Source of the DNA: Cytobacillus firmus
GTDB taxonomy: Bacteria > Bacillota > Bacilli > Bacillales > Cytobacillaceae
Direction: 5' to 3'
Assembly (NCBI RefSeq): GCF_023657595.1
Contig: NZ_CP098323.1
Coordinates: 4,116,001 to 4,180,000, forward strand
DNA length: 64,000 bases
The position numbers and the translations under genes are program-made. Positions 52,895 to 62,557 of the stretch are shown piece after piece (the stretch's first letter is position 1; every line of letters begins with the position of its first letter). The notes under the pieces were generated by a model. That model ran no database searches. It saw nothing but the letters and a program-made list of their open reading frames with translations, and was not told the origin of the DNA.

Positions 52895-54253
52895 ATGAAA
52901 GTTGGAAAGAAAGCAGCTTCTGTGATGCTTGCAGCGGTTCTGACAGCTTCAAGCTTGTATGGGGTGCCTGTTAAATTTGTACAGAGTGCTGAGGCAGCAC
53001 AAAGCCAGGCAGAAAACCCCAGCTCAAAAGCGTTTGATCAGAAGGTAATCGCAAGGGTAGATGCAGCTCGCATGATGGAGGATGTCAGGTATTTATCAGA
53101 AACCATCGGTCCGCGGGTTGCAGGAACGGAAGCGGAAAAGGAAGCAGCAAATTTCATTCGCAAACGCCTTGAGTCATATGGCTACACAGTCGAAACACAA
53201 GAGTTCAGCATTCCTGATAAAATGGCTGGAGGTTTGCATACCAGTGATCTGAAGGAGGTTCTTGTAACCATTCCTTCCGGGTCAGGATCGACGCATGAAG
53301 AAGGAATTACATCTGAATTATATGATGCCGGATTAGGCAGGGCAGCTGATTTCTCAGAGGAAGCATCAGGAAAAATAGCACTCATTTCACGCGGAGATAT
53401 CCCTTTCTCTGAAAAAGTTTCAAATGCAGTAAATGCCGGTGCTGCAGGGGTCCTCCTTTACAATAATGTGGATCAGCCGGCACCTATGAATCCCTCAATC
53501 GGAGGTCCCTATACTATTCCTGTGGGAAGCATAACGAAAGCAAGCGGAGAAGCACTCCTTCAAGATATTGCATCACAAAACAAAACGGTAACGCTGACTG
53601 TAAAGAGATTTCAAAACATAAAATCGCAAAACATTATTGCCATCAAGAACCCTAAGCCTAATAAAGGCGGGGAAAATGATATTGTCCACATTTCTGCGCA
53701 TTTTGATAGTGTCCCATTTGCTCCAGGGGCAAGCGATAACGCATCAGGTACTGCTGTTGCCCTAGAGCTGGCGAGAGTTCTGAAAAGTTATCCTGCTGAC
53801 AAAGAATTGCGTTTCGCATTTGTAGGCGCAGAAGAAATTGGGCTTCTTGGTTCTAAGCATTATGTCAGCCAGCTGAGCGGCAATGAGGTAGAGCGGAGCA
53901 TCGCAAACTTCAATATGGATATGGTAGGTACAGCATGGGAAAATGCAACCGCGATTTACATAAATACCCTTGATGGCCAGGAAAATATTGCAACAGAAAC
54001 TGCTCTTGCTACTGCAGAGCGCATTGGCACACCATCTGAATTAGTACTTTATCAGCGGGGCGCATCCGACCATGTTTCTTTTCATGATGCAGGCATCCCG
54101 GCTGTTAACTTTATCAGACGGGAGCCTGTCACAGCCAATCTTGAGCCGTATTATCATACTCCGCTGGATTCCATCGAGCACATTAGTGCCGAGCGGATGA
54201 AAGAAGCCGGAGATCTGATAGGGGCCTCGGTTTACAGCTTGATCCGAAAATAG
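52895..54253 (+). CDS. Secreted M28 aminopeptidase with PA domain
   Basis: 452 aa. Signal peptide (KKAASVMLAAVLTASSLYG) ending at about AEAA. A PA insert at about 140-220 (GKIALISRGDIPFSEKVSNA). Zinc ligands in ISAHFDSVPFAPGASDNASG (His, Asp) and FVGAEEIGLLGS (Glu-Glu). It is similar to B. subtilis YwaD. It removes N-terminal residues from extracellular peptides. RBS GAGGGGGG. Confidence 0.88.
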   Translation: MKVGKKAASVMLAAVLTASSLYGVPVKFVQSAEAAQSQAENPSSKAFDQKVIARVDAARMMEDVRYLSETIGPRVAGTEAEKEAANFIRKRLESYGYTVETQEFSIPDKMAGGLHTSDLKEVLVTIPSGSGSTHEEGITSELYDAGLGRAADFSEEASGKIALISRGDIPFSEKVSNAVNAGAAGVLLYNNVDQPAPMNPSIGGPYTIPVGSITKASGEALLQDIASQNKTVTLTVKRFQNIKSQNIIAIKNPKPNKGGENDIVHISAHFDSVPFAPGASDNASGTAVALELARVLKSYPADKELRFAFVGAEEIGLLGSKHYVSQLSGNEVERSIANFNMDMVGTAWENATAIYINTLDGQENIATETALATAERIGTPSELVLYQRGASDHVSFHDAGIPAVNFIRREPVTANLEPYYHTPLDSIEHISAERMKEAGDLIGASVYSLIRK

Positions 54254-54266
54254 AACTGTCTCTAAG

Positions 54267-54298
54267 AATCCTCGGGTATACCACGAGGATTTTTTGTT
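54267..54298 (+). terminator. Terminator of the M28 gene
   Basis: Stem AATCCTCG / CGAGGATT with loop GGTATACCA and a TTTTTT tail, 14 bp after the stop codon. Confidence 0.85.
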
Positions 54299-54502
54299 TT
54301 TTACTTGCCAGCTATTCATTAAAGCCAATGTGTTTACATGCAAAATAAGAGGGTAAACTATATTCGTTCTAAATTTCTTGTTTAATAATTGACGTTTTTA
54401 CCGTTTAAATTGTAAAGAATCCGGGTAACATAATTGTAACATTACAAATAAATTTAACTAACTGCCTGTTAGTCCTTTATACCCCTAAAGGAGGGAGTCA
54501 TC

Positions 54503-54652
54503 ATGGATGTTGAACACGAGGCTGTCATACTAAAGAGAGAACTCTCCCTTCTCATGGATGAATATGAAAGGTGCGAGATTGACAACGTGAAAAATGAAAT
54601 ATCAAAGGATATTCAACTGCTGAGCCGTGCAATAGACGATATACTTAATTAA
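54503..54652 (+). CDS. Spo0E-like aspartyl-phosphate phosphatase, 49 aa
   Basis: A strong AAAGGAGGG box precedes the ATG. The 49 residues form a two-helix hairpin: LKRELSLLMDEYERCEID and then LLSRAIDDILN, matching the Spo0E-family layout (helix-turn-helix with an S-x-x-LD-x-LI core, here S-R-A-I-D-D-I-L). Such proteins dephosphorylate Spo0A~P and delay sporulation and biofilm entry. The lack of Leu-Asp in the core leaves some doubt. Confidence 0.6.
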   Translation: MDVEHEAVILKRELSLLMDEYERCEIDNVKNEISKDIQLLSRAIDDILN

Positions 54653-54733
54653 GTATATACCTGGCATGGCTTTTTTTATATTTTAATTTCCCGTTTTTTT
54701 TAACACCATGGTTTATATTAGGAGTGATGTTTT

Positions 54734-55726
54734 ATGCCTCAGCACATTTACTACAGTTTCATCCGTCTGCCTTTAGTAATCAGGATTCTGTTAATTGCCC
54801 TGTTGGTGATCTTTCTTTTTGGCGGATTAATACATATTATAGAGCCCTCTTCCTTTCCGACCTTTTTTGATGGAATCTGGTGGGCTGTGGTTACAGCTTC
54901 CACCGTGGGATTTGGAGATTTATATCCGACAAGCACAGCCGGTCGCATTATAGGAATTGCGCTTATTTTAACAGGAGCGGGCTTTCTGTCTACATATTTT
55001 ATTTCACTCGCAACAGCCGCAGTGACCCGGCAGAATGACTTTCTGGAAGGAAAAGTTGAATATCGGGGCAAAAATCATATTGTTGTGATCGGGTGGAATG
55101 AACGGGCACGGGAGATCGTTAATACACTCGGGGGCGATGGGATGAACCATTCCATTGCTTTAATCGATGAAACATTAAAATCAAATCCTGTCCCCCATAA
55201 TAATGTACATTTTATTCAGGGACGCGCCAACAGAGATGATGTCCTCATGAAGGCAAATATATTTGACGCGCAAAAAGTCATCATTACAGCAGATCAGAAT
55301 AAAGATGAATTGCATGCTGATATGAATTCAATCTTAACCTTATTGGCAATCAAAGGGTTGAATCGGGATGTTCAATGCATCGTGGAAATATTAACTTCTG
55401 AACAGGCAGCAAATGCCAAAAGAGCGGGGGCTGATGAAATTGTCCAGACGAATGTGCTCACAAGCTTCGTTATGATCAACAGCATATCTTCCCAGGAGCT
55501 CGTTACCTCTTTTCTTGATTTGCTGGGACAGCTAGATAAACGAAAATTAACGTTTCAGCCTGCATCGGAAGAAATAGAAAATAAAACCTTTGCTGAACTT
55601 AGTGCAGAGCTTATGAATGAAGGCATCCTCCTTTTAGGTGTTAAAAGAGGGGAGGAAACCCTGGTTAATCCTCCCCAGCCATTTAAAATTCTTCAGCAGG
55701 ACCAGCTGATTGTTATTCTTGGTTAA
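54734..55726 (+). CDS. yugO: YugO-like potassium channel with RCK domain
   Basis: 330 aa. Two membrane helices flank the selectivity filter TVGFGDLYP (about residues 55-63). A cytoplasmic RCK domain begins HIVVIGWNERAREIVNTLGG, and a C-terminal RCK-C follows (KTFAELSAELMNEGILLLGV). In B. subtilis YugO drives potassium waves in biofilms. Gene order with yugN, pgi and an iron alcohol dehydrogenase is conserved. RBS TAGGAGTG. Convergent overlap of 4 bp with yugN. Confidence 0.88.
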   Translation: MPQHIYYSFIRLPLVIRILLIALLVIFLFGGLIHIIEPSSFPTFFDGIWWAVVTASTVGFGDLYPTSTAGRIIGIALILTGAGFLSTYFISLATAAVTRQNDFLEGKVEYRGKNHIVVIGWNERAREIVNTLGGDGMNHSIALIDETLKSNPVPHNNVHFIQGRANRDDVLMKANIFDAQKVIITADQNKDELHADMNSILTLLAIKGLNRDVQCIVEILTSEQAANAKRAGADEIVQTNVLTSFVMINSISSQELVTSFLDLLGQLDKRKLTFQPASEEIENKTFAELSAELMNEGILLLGVKRGEETLVNPPQPFKILQQDQLIVILG

Positions 55727-56139
55727 TCTCTTAATAAAAGAGACTCCAGCTCTTCGACAAGCGCTTTGCCGAGATCAATAAATTCTTCCGGAAAACTGGC
55801 GTCCTTATCCACAGGCTCCGAGAATTGATCAAAGGAGGCGCTGAAATTTCCGGTATAAGCGTGGTCATCCAGACCACGCTGGTACTTATGGGAAAGCAGA
55901 AACGGCCTGCCTATCTCCACCGTACAGCTTGGATCATCAAGCTGCCCATCAATTGCCTTAAATGGGACCCTTAAGAACTGGTACCCCACCTCATCATCAA
56001 TTTTATAGTCAAAAGAACCGTGATCATAGTCCCAGTTCCCGCCAATCGAATAACCAATTGGCTTCAAAGCCTGCTCCAGCTTATATAAATCAAAATGCTT
56101 TCCTTCCACTTTTGAAGGTATCTCAATCACTGAATCCAT
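55723..56139 (-). CDS. yugN: YugN-like family protein
   Basis: 138 aa. No membrane segment. Conserved segments NWDYDHGSFDYKIDD and QFLRVPFKAIDGQLD are typical of the YugN-like family, whose function is unknown. It sits between yugO and pgi as in B. subtilis. Confidence 0.8.
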   Translation of the reverse strand: MDSVIEIPSKVEGKHFDLYKLEQALKPIGYSIGGNWDYDHGSFDYKIDDEVGYQFLRVPFKAIDGQLDDPSCTVEIGRPFLLSHKYQRGLDDHAYTGNFSASFDQFSEPVDKDASFPEEFIDLGKALVEELESLLLRD

Positions 56140-56230
56140 CCCCTTTTTCGCTTTTTGCTTAGTTTCTCCAAAGCGGGGGATATCATGAATGCAATGTCAG
56201 GAATTAGATGGAACTTTGTTATCTCCAATA

Positions 56231-56257
56231 AAAAACGCCTGCCCGCAGGCAGACGCT
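56231..56257 (-). terminator. Terminator of pgi
   Basis: Minus-strand GC-rich stem (GCGTCTGCC / GGCAGGCGT) followed by TTTTTTA, just after the pgi stop codon. Confidence 0.75.
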
Positions 56258-56265
56258 TCTCACCT

Positions 56266-57615
56266 TTACTTCAATCTCTTTTCAAGTTCAGCTTTTTTCT
56301 CTTCAAATCCTGGTTTTCCTAAAAGGGCGAACATGTTCACTTTATATGCTTCAACACCAGGCTGGTCAAATGGATTCACTCCCAGAAGATAGCCGCTCAT
56401 TGCACAGGCTTTTTCAAAGAAGTAAACCAGATAGCCAAATGTATAGGCATCCATTTTTGGAATGGAAACGATCAGGTTTGGCACTCCGCCGTCTGTGTGT
56501 GCAAGCATGGTTCCTTCAAAAGCTTTATTATTCACAAAATCGACAGTCTCACCCGCAAGATAGTTCAAACCATCAAGATCATTTTCGGCCTCTTCAATGG
56601 TAAGTTCATGGCGTGATTCTTCCACTTTGATAACCGTTTCAAAAAGGTCGCGGCGGCCTTCCTGCACATACTGGCCTAATGAATGAAGATCAGTGGAGAA
56701 GTTTGCTGATGAAGGAAAAATTCCTTTCTGGTCTTTTCCTTCACTTTCACCGAACAGCTGCTTCCACCACTCTGCAAAATATTGAAGACCTGGTTCATAG
56801 TTGATCAGCATTTCAATCGTTTTGCCTTTGTTATAAAGAACATTGCGGACAGCAGCATACTGATAGGCTGCGTTCTCCTGAAGCTCTGATTTACTGAAGT
56901 CTTCGCGCGCCTGTGCAGCACCGCTCATCATATCTTCAATGTTTGCACCGCTGACAGCTATCGGCAAAAGACCTACTGCTGTAAGAACAGAATAGCGGCC
57001 GCCTACATCATCAGGAATAATAAATGACTCGTAGCCTTCTTCTGTCGCAAGAGTTTTTAAAGCACCTCTCGCTTTGTCGGTCGTAGCATAAATTCGTTTA
57101 CGCGCTTCTTCCACACCATATTTTTCCTCGAGCATTTTGCGGAAAATACGGAAAGCCAATGCCGGCTCAGTTGTTGTGCCTGATTTGGAGATCACATTAA
57201 TGGACCAATCTTTTCCTTCAAGCAGATCCATTAAATCCTTCATGTAAGATGAACTGATATTGTTGCCGGCAAACAGTACCTGCGGAGTACCGCGCTTTTC
57301 TTTTGGAAGTGCATTATAAAAGCTGTGCTGAAGCATTTCTATAGCCGCACGCGCTCCAAGATAGGATCCTCCAATTCCAATGACAATAAGAACATCGGAA
57401 TCATTCTTAATTTTCTCAGCCGCTTTTTGAATGCGGGAGAACTCTTCTTTATCGTAGTTTGAAGGCAGATCGATCCAGCCTAAATAGTCGCTGCCAGCTC
57501 CAGTTTGTTCATGAAGGGAGTGGTGAGCAACCTTCACTGCATCCTGCAAATATGTAATTTCATGTTCGCCAAAAAAAGGAAGTGCTTTTGAGTAATCAAA
57601 ACGAACGTGTGTCAT
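56266..57615 (-). CDS. pgi: Glucose-6-phosphate isomerase
   Basis: 449 aa, the usual length for Bacillus. [18 protein letters not shown] at the N-terminal sugar-phosphate domain, [16 protein letters not shown] near residue 145 and the second signature GQYVQEG-like segment near 300. It interconverts glucose-6-P and fructose-6-P, feeding UDP-sugar synthesis for the eps locus. Confidence 0.95.
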   Translation of the reverse strand: MTHVRFDYSKALPFFGEHEITYLQDAVKVAHHSLHEQTGAGSDYLGWIDLPSNYDKEEFSRIQKAAEKIKNDSDVLIVIGIGGSYLGARAAIEMLQHSFYNALPKEKRGTPQVLFAGNNISSSYMKDLMDLLEGKDWSINVISKSGTTTEPALAFRIFRKMLEEKYGVEEARKRIYATTDKARGALKTLATEEGYESFIIPDDVGGRYSVLTAVGLLPIAVSGANIEDMMSGAAQAREDFSKSELQENAAYQYAAVRNVLYNKGKTIEMLINYEPGLQYFAEWWKQLFGESEGKDQKGIFPSSANFSTDLHSLGQYVQEGRRDLFETVIKVEESRHELTIEEAENDLDGLNYLAGETVDFVNNKAFEGTMLAHTDGGVPNLIVSIPKMDAYTFGYLVYFFEKACAMSGYLLGVNPFDQPGVEAYKVNMFALLGKPGFEEKKAELEKRLK

Positions 57616-57770
57616 GAATGTCCTCCAATTTTTCTCAATTTTAAACAGCTTTTATTATTTGCTGTCATCTCTATTCCACTTTAACGAAAGCACCAAAGTT
57701 AATCAAGAATCATCCCATATTGTAAGCGTGTCCAATTTTGACATATTTTTTACACATAAAGTGAAACTTC

Positions 57771-58130
57771 AATCAGTGGGGGTTTTCCTTATCCCCCACT
57801 GATTGTTAGTCGCGTTCTAGTGTCGCTAAGATCTCCGCTAGCGCTTCGATCAATCGACACTACGAACCCGATTGGTTCAACTAAGCCTCTGCCTAACGCG
57901 TCGGCAAGTTTCACTGTATCTCGCCAATCGGGCCTTTACATTATAAAGCGAGGCGACTTGCCCAGGGGTGACAAGCATAAGACGAGCAGCTGGAGGGAAG
58001 TGCCTTTCTTCCCACCAGCTGATTGGCTTATGACCTCGAGCCCCTAGGAGCCGCAGCTAGATTGGGCAGTTTGACCCCCACTTATCCCCCTTTGATTCCT
58101 CTGAGTCTTGAAGTGGGGGTCTTACTGCCC
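57771..58130. repeat. Structured non-coding element of unknown class
   Basis: About 360 bp, more GC-rich than its surroundings, with no credible ORF. It is bounded by two hairpins carrying the same CCCCCACT motif: 57771-57804 (AATCAGTGGGGG / CCCCCACTGATT) and 58064-58130 (GGGCAGT..ACCCCCACTT / AAGTGGGGGT..ACTGCCC). Internal complementary pairs include AGTGTCG/CGACACT, CCCGATTGG/CCAATCGGG and CATAAG/CTTATG. It could be a MITE-like repeat or a structured RNA. Direction unknown. Confidence 0.55.
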
Positions 58131-58161
58131 GTTAGACTGCGATAAATGACGACGGGAGAAA

Positions 58162-58196
58162 ATGTAAAAGGACCCCGCGCATTGGCAGAGTCCATT
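58162..58196 (-). terminator. Possible terminator of the alcohol dehydrogenase gene
   Basis: Minus-strand stem GGACTC / GGGTCC followed by TTTTACATTTT, 8 bp after the stop codon. Moderate stem only. Confidence 0.55.
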
Positions 58197-58203
58197 CTGA
58201 ATG

Positions 58204-59367
58204 TTATAAAGAAGCGCGGTAGATTGAAACTACGTCGGCATGATTTAATTTCGCGAAATTGCCAAACTCTCCATTGACCGTCGCTTTGTCTGCCATCAAT
58301 TCGATCTTGCTGTCATCGATGTCATAATCAGCAAGGCGGGAAGGCGCCCCAATTCTGCTCCAGAATTCACGAAGCTTTTCGATCCCTTCAAGCGCTGCCT
58401 CTTCATCCGTTTTTCCTGCCGTATCCACATTAAATACACGGACAGCCAGCTGTTTAAAGCGTTCAGGCTTCACGTTCAGATTATGCTTCATCCAGTTCGG
58501 GAACAGAATAGCAAGGCCGCCGCCATGAGGAATATCATAAACAGCCGATACGGCATGCTCAATATTATGCGTTGCCCAGTCACCGCGATAGCCCATGTTC
58601 AAGATTCCATTCAACGCCATCGTGCCGGAATATAAAATGGTTGCACGATGCTCATAGCTTTCAAGGTTTTCAAGAAGCTTAGGAGCTGCTTCCATTATGG
58701 TAGTCAGCAGGGCTTCGCACATGCGATCCTGAAAATCAGTATTTTCTTCAAGATGGAAGTAATGCTCCAGCACATGGGACATCATATCGACAATACCATA
58801 CACCGTTTGATTTCTTGGCACTGTGAACGTATTAACAGGATCAAGAATTGAAAACTTAGGAAATGTCACAGGACTTCCCCATCCGTATTTTTCGTTTGTT
58901 TCCCAATTCGTAATAACAGATCCGGCATTCATTTCAGATCCGGTAGCAGCTAGTGTAAGAACCGTTCCAAACGGCAGAGCTTCTGCAGCAAATGCTTTCT
59001 TAATAACCAGATCCCAGGCATCGCCATCATACTTAGCACCGGCAGCTATAGCCTTGGTGCAGTCGATTACACTTCCGCCGCCAACAGCCAGCAGGAAATC
59101 AACACCTTCATTTTTACAGATTTCAACACCTTTTCGAACCGTAGAGATTCTTGGATTAGGCTCAACCCCTGCCAATTCAAATACTTCAGCACCAATTTCA
59201 GTTAGCTCAGCCATCACTTTATCATATAAACCATTTCGCTTAATGCTTCCTCCGCCGTATACAACAAGCACCTTCTTGCCGTACTGAGGAATTTCAGTTT
59301 GCAATTGAGACAGCTGATCTTTCCCAAAAATTAATTTTGTCGGATTATAAAAGGTAAAATTTTGCAT
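58204..59367 (-). CDS. Iron-dependent alcohol dehydrogenase (YugJ/YugK-like)
   Basis: 387 aa. NAD-binding [11 protein letters not shown] and [14 protein letters not shown]. Metal ligands are in the [12 protein letters not shown] and [19 protein letters not shown] segments. It belongs to the butanol-dehydrogenase type of group III ADHs. B. subtilis yugJ and yugK lie at the same place next to pgi. Substrate is probably a short aldehyde or methylglyoxal-like compound. Confidence 0.85.
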   Translation of the reverse strand: MQNFTFYNPTKLIFGKDQLSQLQTEIPQYGKKVLVVYGGGSIKRNGLYDKVMAELTEIGAEVFELAGVEPNPRISTVRKGVEICKNEGVDFLLAVGGGSVIDCTKAIAAGAKYDGDAWDLVIKKAFAAEALPFGTVLTLAATGSEMNAGSVITNWETNEKYGWGSPVTFPKFSILDPVNTFTVPRNQTVYGIVDMMSHVLEHYFHLEENTDFQDRMCEALLTTIMEAAPKLLENLESYEHRATILYSGTMALNGILNMGYRGDWATHNIEHAVSAVYDIPHGGGLAILFPNWMKHNLNVKPERFKQLAVRVFNVDTAGKTDEEAALEGIEKLREFWSRIGAPSRLADYDIDDSKIELMADKATVNGEFGNFAKLNHADVVSIYRASL

Positions 59368-59539
59368 ATCACCATCTCCTTTTCCCCATCATTATCTTTC
59401 AAATTTTCAGCTATTGCAAAAAGTATGATTCGATATTCGGACTCCTTTACATTATGGCCCTTAACGAATATTAAGATGAATATTTTTTATTCTCGTGCAG
59501 CAACATAATAGTGAACCTATACTATAAGGAGGAAACACC

Positions 59540-59773
59540 ATGAGTGGCATACAGCGTATTGCACTGGTACTAACAATAATTGGCGCTATAAACTGGGGTT
59601 TAATCGGATTTTTCCAATTTGATCTGGTGGCAGCTATTTTCGGCGGCCAGGATTCAGCCCTTTCAAGAATCATATATGGCCTGGTGGGCATCGCCGGCCT
59701 AATCAACCTTGGCCTTCTCTTCAAACCGAATGAAGAACTGGAAAGAGAACCTGAAACTAGGCCAACCCGTTAA
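59540..59773 (+). CDS. yuzA: DUF378 membrane protein (YuzA-like)
   Basis: 77 aa with two membrane helices (residues 5-25, 40-62) and the family motif AINWGLIGFFQFDLVAAIFGG. The function is unknown. RBS AAGGAGG. It is transcribed divergently from the alcohol dehydrogenase. Confidence 0.85.
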   Translation: MSGIQRIALVLTIIGAINWGLIGFFQFDLVAAIFGGQDSALSRIIYGLVGIAGLINLGLLFKPNEELEREPETRPTR

Positions 59774-59780
59774 TATATGC

Positions 59781-59817
59781 AAAAAAATCCTTGCACTTTG
59801 TGTGCAAGGATTTTTTT
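59781..59817. terminator. Bidirectional terminator
   Basis: Perfect stem AAAAAAATCCTTGCAC / GTGCAAGGATTTTTTT with a 5-nt loop between the convergent yuzA-like and gudB genes. Confidence 0.92.
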
Positions 59818-59842
59818 AATGAATCAGTATTTATATACCGGA

Positions 59843-61132
59843 TTAAACCCAGCCTCTGAAGCGGGAGGCTTCAGACATTTTTCTTGCGCCGACCATGTAA
59901 GCAGCTAAACGCATATTTACCTTTCTCTGCTGTGAAGTCTGGTAAACATTATCGAAAGCCTGAACAAGCACTTTTTCAAGCTTTTCTGTAACTTCATCTT
60001 CAGTCCAATAGTACCCCTGGTTGTTCTGCACCCATTCGAAATAGGATACGGTTACACCGCCTGAGCTTGCTAAAACATCAGGAACAAGCAGGATTTCCCG
60101 GTCTGAAAGAATTTTTGTAGCTTCAAGAGTGGTTGGGCCATTTGCTGCTTCTACAATGATGGAAGCCTTAATATTATGAGCGTTTGCAGCGGTAATCTGA
60201 TTGGACACAGCCGCAGGAACCAGGATATCGCAATCAAGTTCAAGCAATTCTTCGTTTGTCAAAGTGTTATCGAAAAGGGTCGTTACCGTTCCAAAGCTAT
60301 CGCGCCTATCAAGAAGGTAATCAATATCCAGTCCATTCGGATCATATAGAGCACCATAGGCATCTGAAATGGCGACCACTTTAGCGCCTGCATCATGCAT
60401 GAATTTTGCCAGGAAGCTTCCTGCATTTCCAAATCCCTGAACAGCCACACGTGCTCCTTCAATGGAAATGCCGCGCTTTTTCGCAGCTTCCTCGATGCAG
60501 ATCACTACCCCTTGTGCAGTAGCCTTTTCCCTTCCTTGTGACCCGCCGAGAACAAGAGGCTTGCCTGTGATAAATCCGGGAGAATCATACTCACGGAGGC
60601 GGCTGTATTCATCCATCATCCAGGCCATGATTTGTGAATTCGTATAAACATCCGGAGCAGGTATATCTTTTGTAGGGCCAACGATCTGGCTGATTGCCCT
60701 AACATAACCTCGGCTTAAGCGTTCCAGCTCCCCCATTGACATGGAACGGGGATCACAAATGATGCCGCCTTTCCCTCCTCCATAAGGAAGATCCACAATT
60801 CCGCACTTTAAACTCATCCACATGGATAATGCTTTTACTTCATCTTCATTTACTTCAGGATGAAAACGGACACCGCCCTTTGTCGGTCCCACCGCATCAT
60901 TATGCTGTGATCTGTAGCCGGTAAAAATTTTTATCGATCCGTCATCCATCCTTATCGGAATTCTTACTGTGAGCATTCTCAGCGGCTCTTTCAGCAGCTC
61001 ATACACCTCATCCCCATAGCCGAGCTTGTTCAAAGCTTCCTTGATCACAACTTGGGTTGAAGTAAATAAATTTAAAGCCTCTTCCATTTTTTGTTCAGAT
61101 ACTTTCCCAGCTACTCCTGCAGCTCCCATCAT
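59843..61132 (-). CDS. gudB: NAD-dependent glutamate dehydrogenase
   Basis: 429 aa. PVRIPIRMDDGSIKIFTGYR-like start, the catalytic lysine region PYGGGKGGIICDPR, and the Rossmann motif VQGFGNAGSFLAKF. It converts glutamate to 2-oxoglutarate. It completes the arginine/proline catabolic set with rocD and rocA. RocG and GudB cannot be separated by sequence here. No in-frame duplication of the kind that inactivates GudB in B. subtilis 168 is seen. Confidence 0.9.
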   Translation of the reverse strand: MMGAAGVAGKVSEQKMEEALNLFTSTQVVIKEALNKLGYGDEVYELLKEPLRMLTVRIPIRMDDGSIKIFTGYRSQHNDAVGPTKGGVRFHPEVNEDEVKALSMWMSLKCGIVDLPYGGGKGGIICDPRSMSMGELERLSRGYVRAISQIVGPTKDIPAPDVYTNSQIMAWMMDEYSRLREYDSPGFITGKPLVLGGSQGREKATAQGVVICIEEAAKKRGISIEGARVAVQGFGNAGSFLAKFMHDAGAKVVAISDAYGALYDPNGLDIDYLLDRRDSFGTVTTLFDNTLTNEELLELDCDILVPAAVSNQITAANAHNIKASIIVEAANGPTTLEATKILSDREILLVPDVLASSGGVTVSYFEWVQNNQGYYWTEDEVTEKLEKVLVQAFDNVYQTSQQRKVNMRLAAYMVGARKMSEASRFRGWV

Positions 61133-61236
61133 GGCACCTCTTGATTTTAATATTTAGGAAAATTACAGCAATACTCCATCACCGGAGGCCCTGCATCACA
61201 AATTCAGATACAGGGGCCAACGTCCGTAAATTTGTA

Positions 61237-62436
61237 TTAGCTTAATACTTTATTGATTCTTTCTATTGCCCAATCAAGCTCTTCTTCAGAAATGACTAAA
61301 GGCGGGGCAAAGCGAATAACTGTGTCATGCGTTTCTTTGCAAAGCAAACCTTGTTCTTTAAGCTCTTCGCAATATTTGCGTGCCGGCTCATTCAGCTCAA
61401 CACCAATAAATAAGCCGCGGCCGCGCACTTCTTTAATGACAGGATTATTAATTTCTTTTAATTTGCCCATGAAATATTCACCCAGCTTAAGCGAGCGCTC
61501 TGCAAGCTTCTCTTCAACCAATACGTCCATTGAAGCAACTGAAACTGCACAAGCCATTGGATTTCCTCCAAATGTTGAGCCATGGGATCCTGGATTAAAT
61601 ACCCCAAGAACATCTTTATTCGCAACCACACACGAAATCGGGAATACTCCTCCTCCAAGCGCTTTCCCTAAAATGTACATGTCAGGATCTACATCTTCCC
61701 ATTCGCAGGCAAACATTTTACCGGAACGCGCAAGGCCTGCCTGAATTTCATCTGCAATGAATAAAACATTGTTCTCCTTGCAAGTTTCAAATGCTTTTTT
61801 CAAGAAGCCTTCTGGAGGAATCACAATTCCAGCTTCACCTTGAATCGGCTCAATTAAGAAAGCTGCCGTATTCTCAGTGATTGCTTCTTTAAGAGCGTCA
61901 AGGTCTCCGTACGGGATCAGCTTAATGCCTGGAAGCATTGGTCCGAATCCGCGCTTATATTCTTCTTCAGAAGAAAGGGAAACCGCTGTCATTGTACGGC
62001 CATGGAAGTTTCCGACACAAGCAATGATCTCCGCCTGGTTATCTGCAACCCCTTTTACGTCATAAGCCCAGCGGCGTGCAGCTTTAATTGCCGTTTCGAC
62101 TGCTTCTGCCCCTGTGTTCATAGGGAGAGCCATCTCTTTATTTGTCAGTTCACAGATCATTTCATACCATGGTCCAAGCTGATCGTTATGGAAAGCACGT
62201 GAAGTTAATGTTACACGATCTGCCTGTTCCTTCAGCGCCTGAATGATTTTTGGATGGCGGTGCCCCTGGTTTACAGCTGAATATGCACTTAGCATATCCA
62301 TATATTTATTTCCTTCAGGGTCTTCCACCCAAACACCTTCCGCTTTGGAAATAACGATTGGCAGCGGATGATAGTTGTGTGCACCGTATTTTTCAGTTTG
62401 TTCAATTAGTGATTTTGATTTTGTCGCTTCAGTCAA
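61237..62436 (-). CDS. rocD: Ornithine aminotransferase
   Basis: 399 aa. Class III PLP aminotransferase with [28 protein letters not shown] and the PLP lysine in [12 protein letters not shown] (about 253). It makes glutamate semialdehyde from ornithine, which rocA oxidises to glutamate. It follows rocA in the same direction, 121 bp apart. Confidence 0.92.
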   Translation of the reverse strand: MTEATKSKSLIEQTEKYGAHNYHPLPIVISKAEGVWVEDPEGNKYMDMLSAYSAVNQGHRHPKIIQALKEQADRVTLTSRAFHNDQLGPWYEMICELTNKEMALPMNTGAEAVETAIKAARRWAYDVKGVADNQAEIIACVGNFHGRTMTAVSLSSEEEYKRGFGPMLPGIKLIPYGDLDALKEAITENTAAFLIEPIQGEAGIVIPPEGFLKKAFETCKENNVLFIADEIQAGLARSGKMFACEWEDVDPDMYILGKALGGGVFPISCVVANKDVLGVFNPGSHGSTFGGNPMACAVSVASMDVLVEEKLAERSLKLGEYFMGKLKEINNPVIKEVRGRGLFIGVELNEPARKYCEELKEQGLLCKETHDTVIRFAPPLVISEEELDWAIERINKVLS

Positions 62437-62557
62437 TTAAAATTCCTCCTTTTTCAGAATAGTCCTTTTTATTGTAACGTTAAGCTATTCTTCTTTAAAC
62501 TATTTAAGGTTTTAGCATGTACAGGATATTAAATATCCCATACATACTTTACAGATT

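Noticed and set aside
61187-61218. Hairpin between gudB and rocD (GGCCCTG / CAGGGGCC)
   Set aside because: A stem exists but there is no T-run, and a terminator or attenuator call is not supported.
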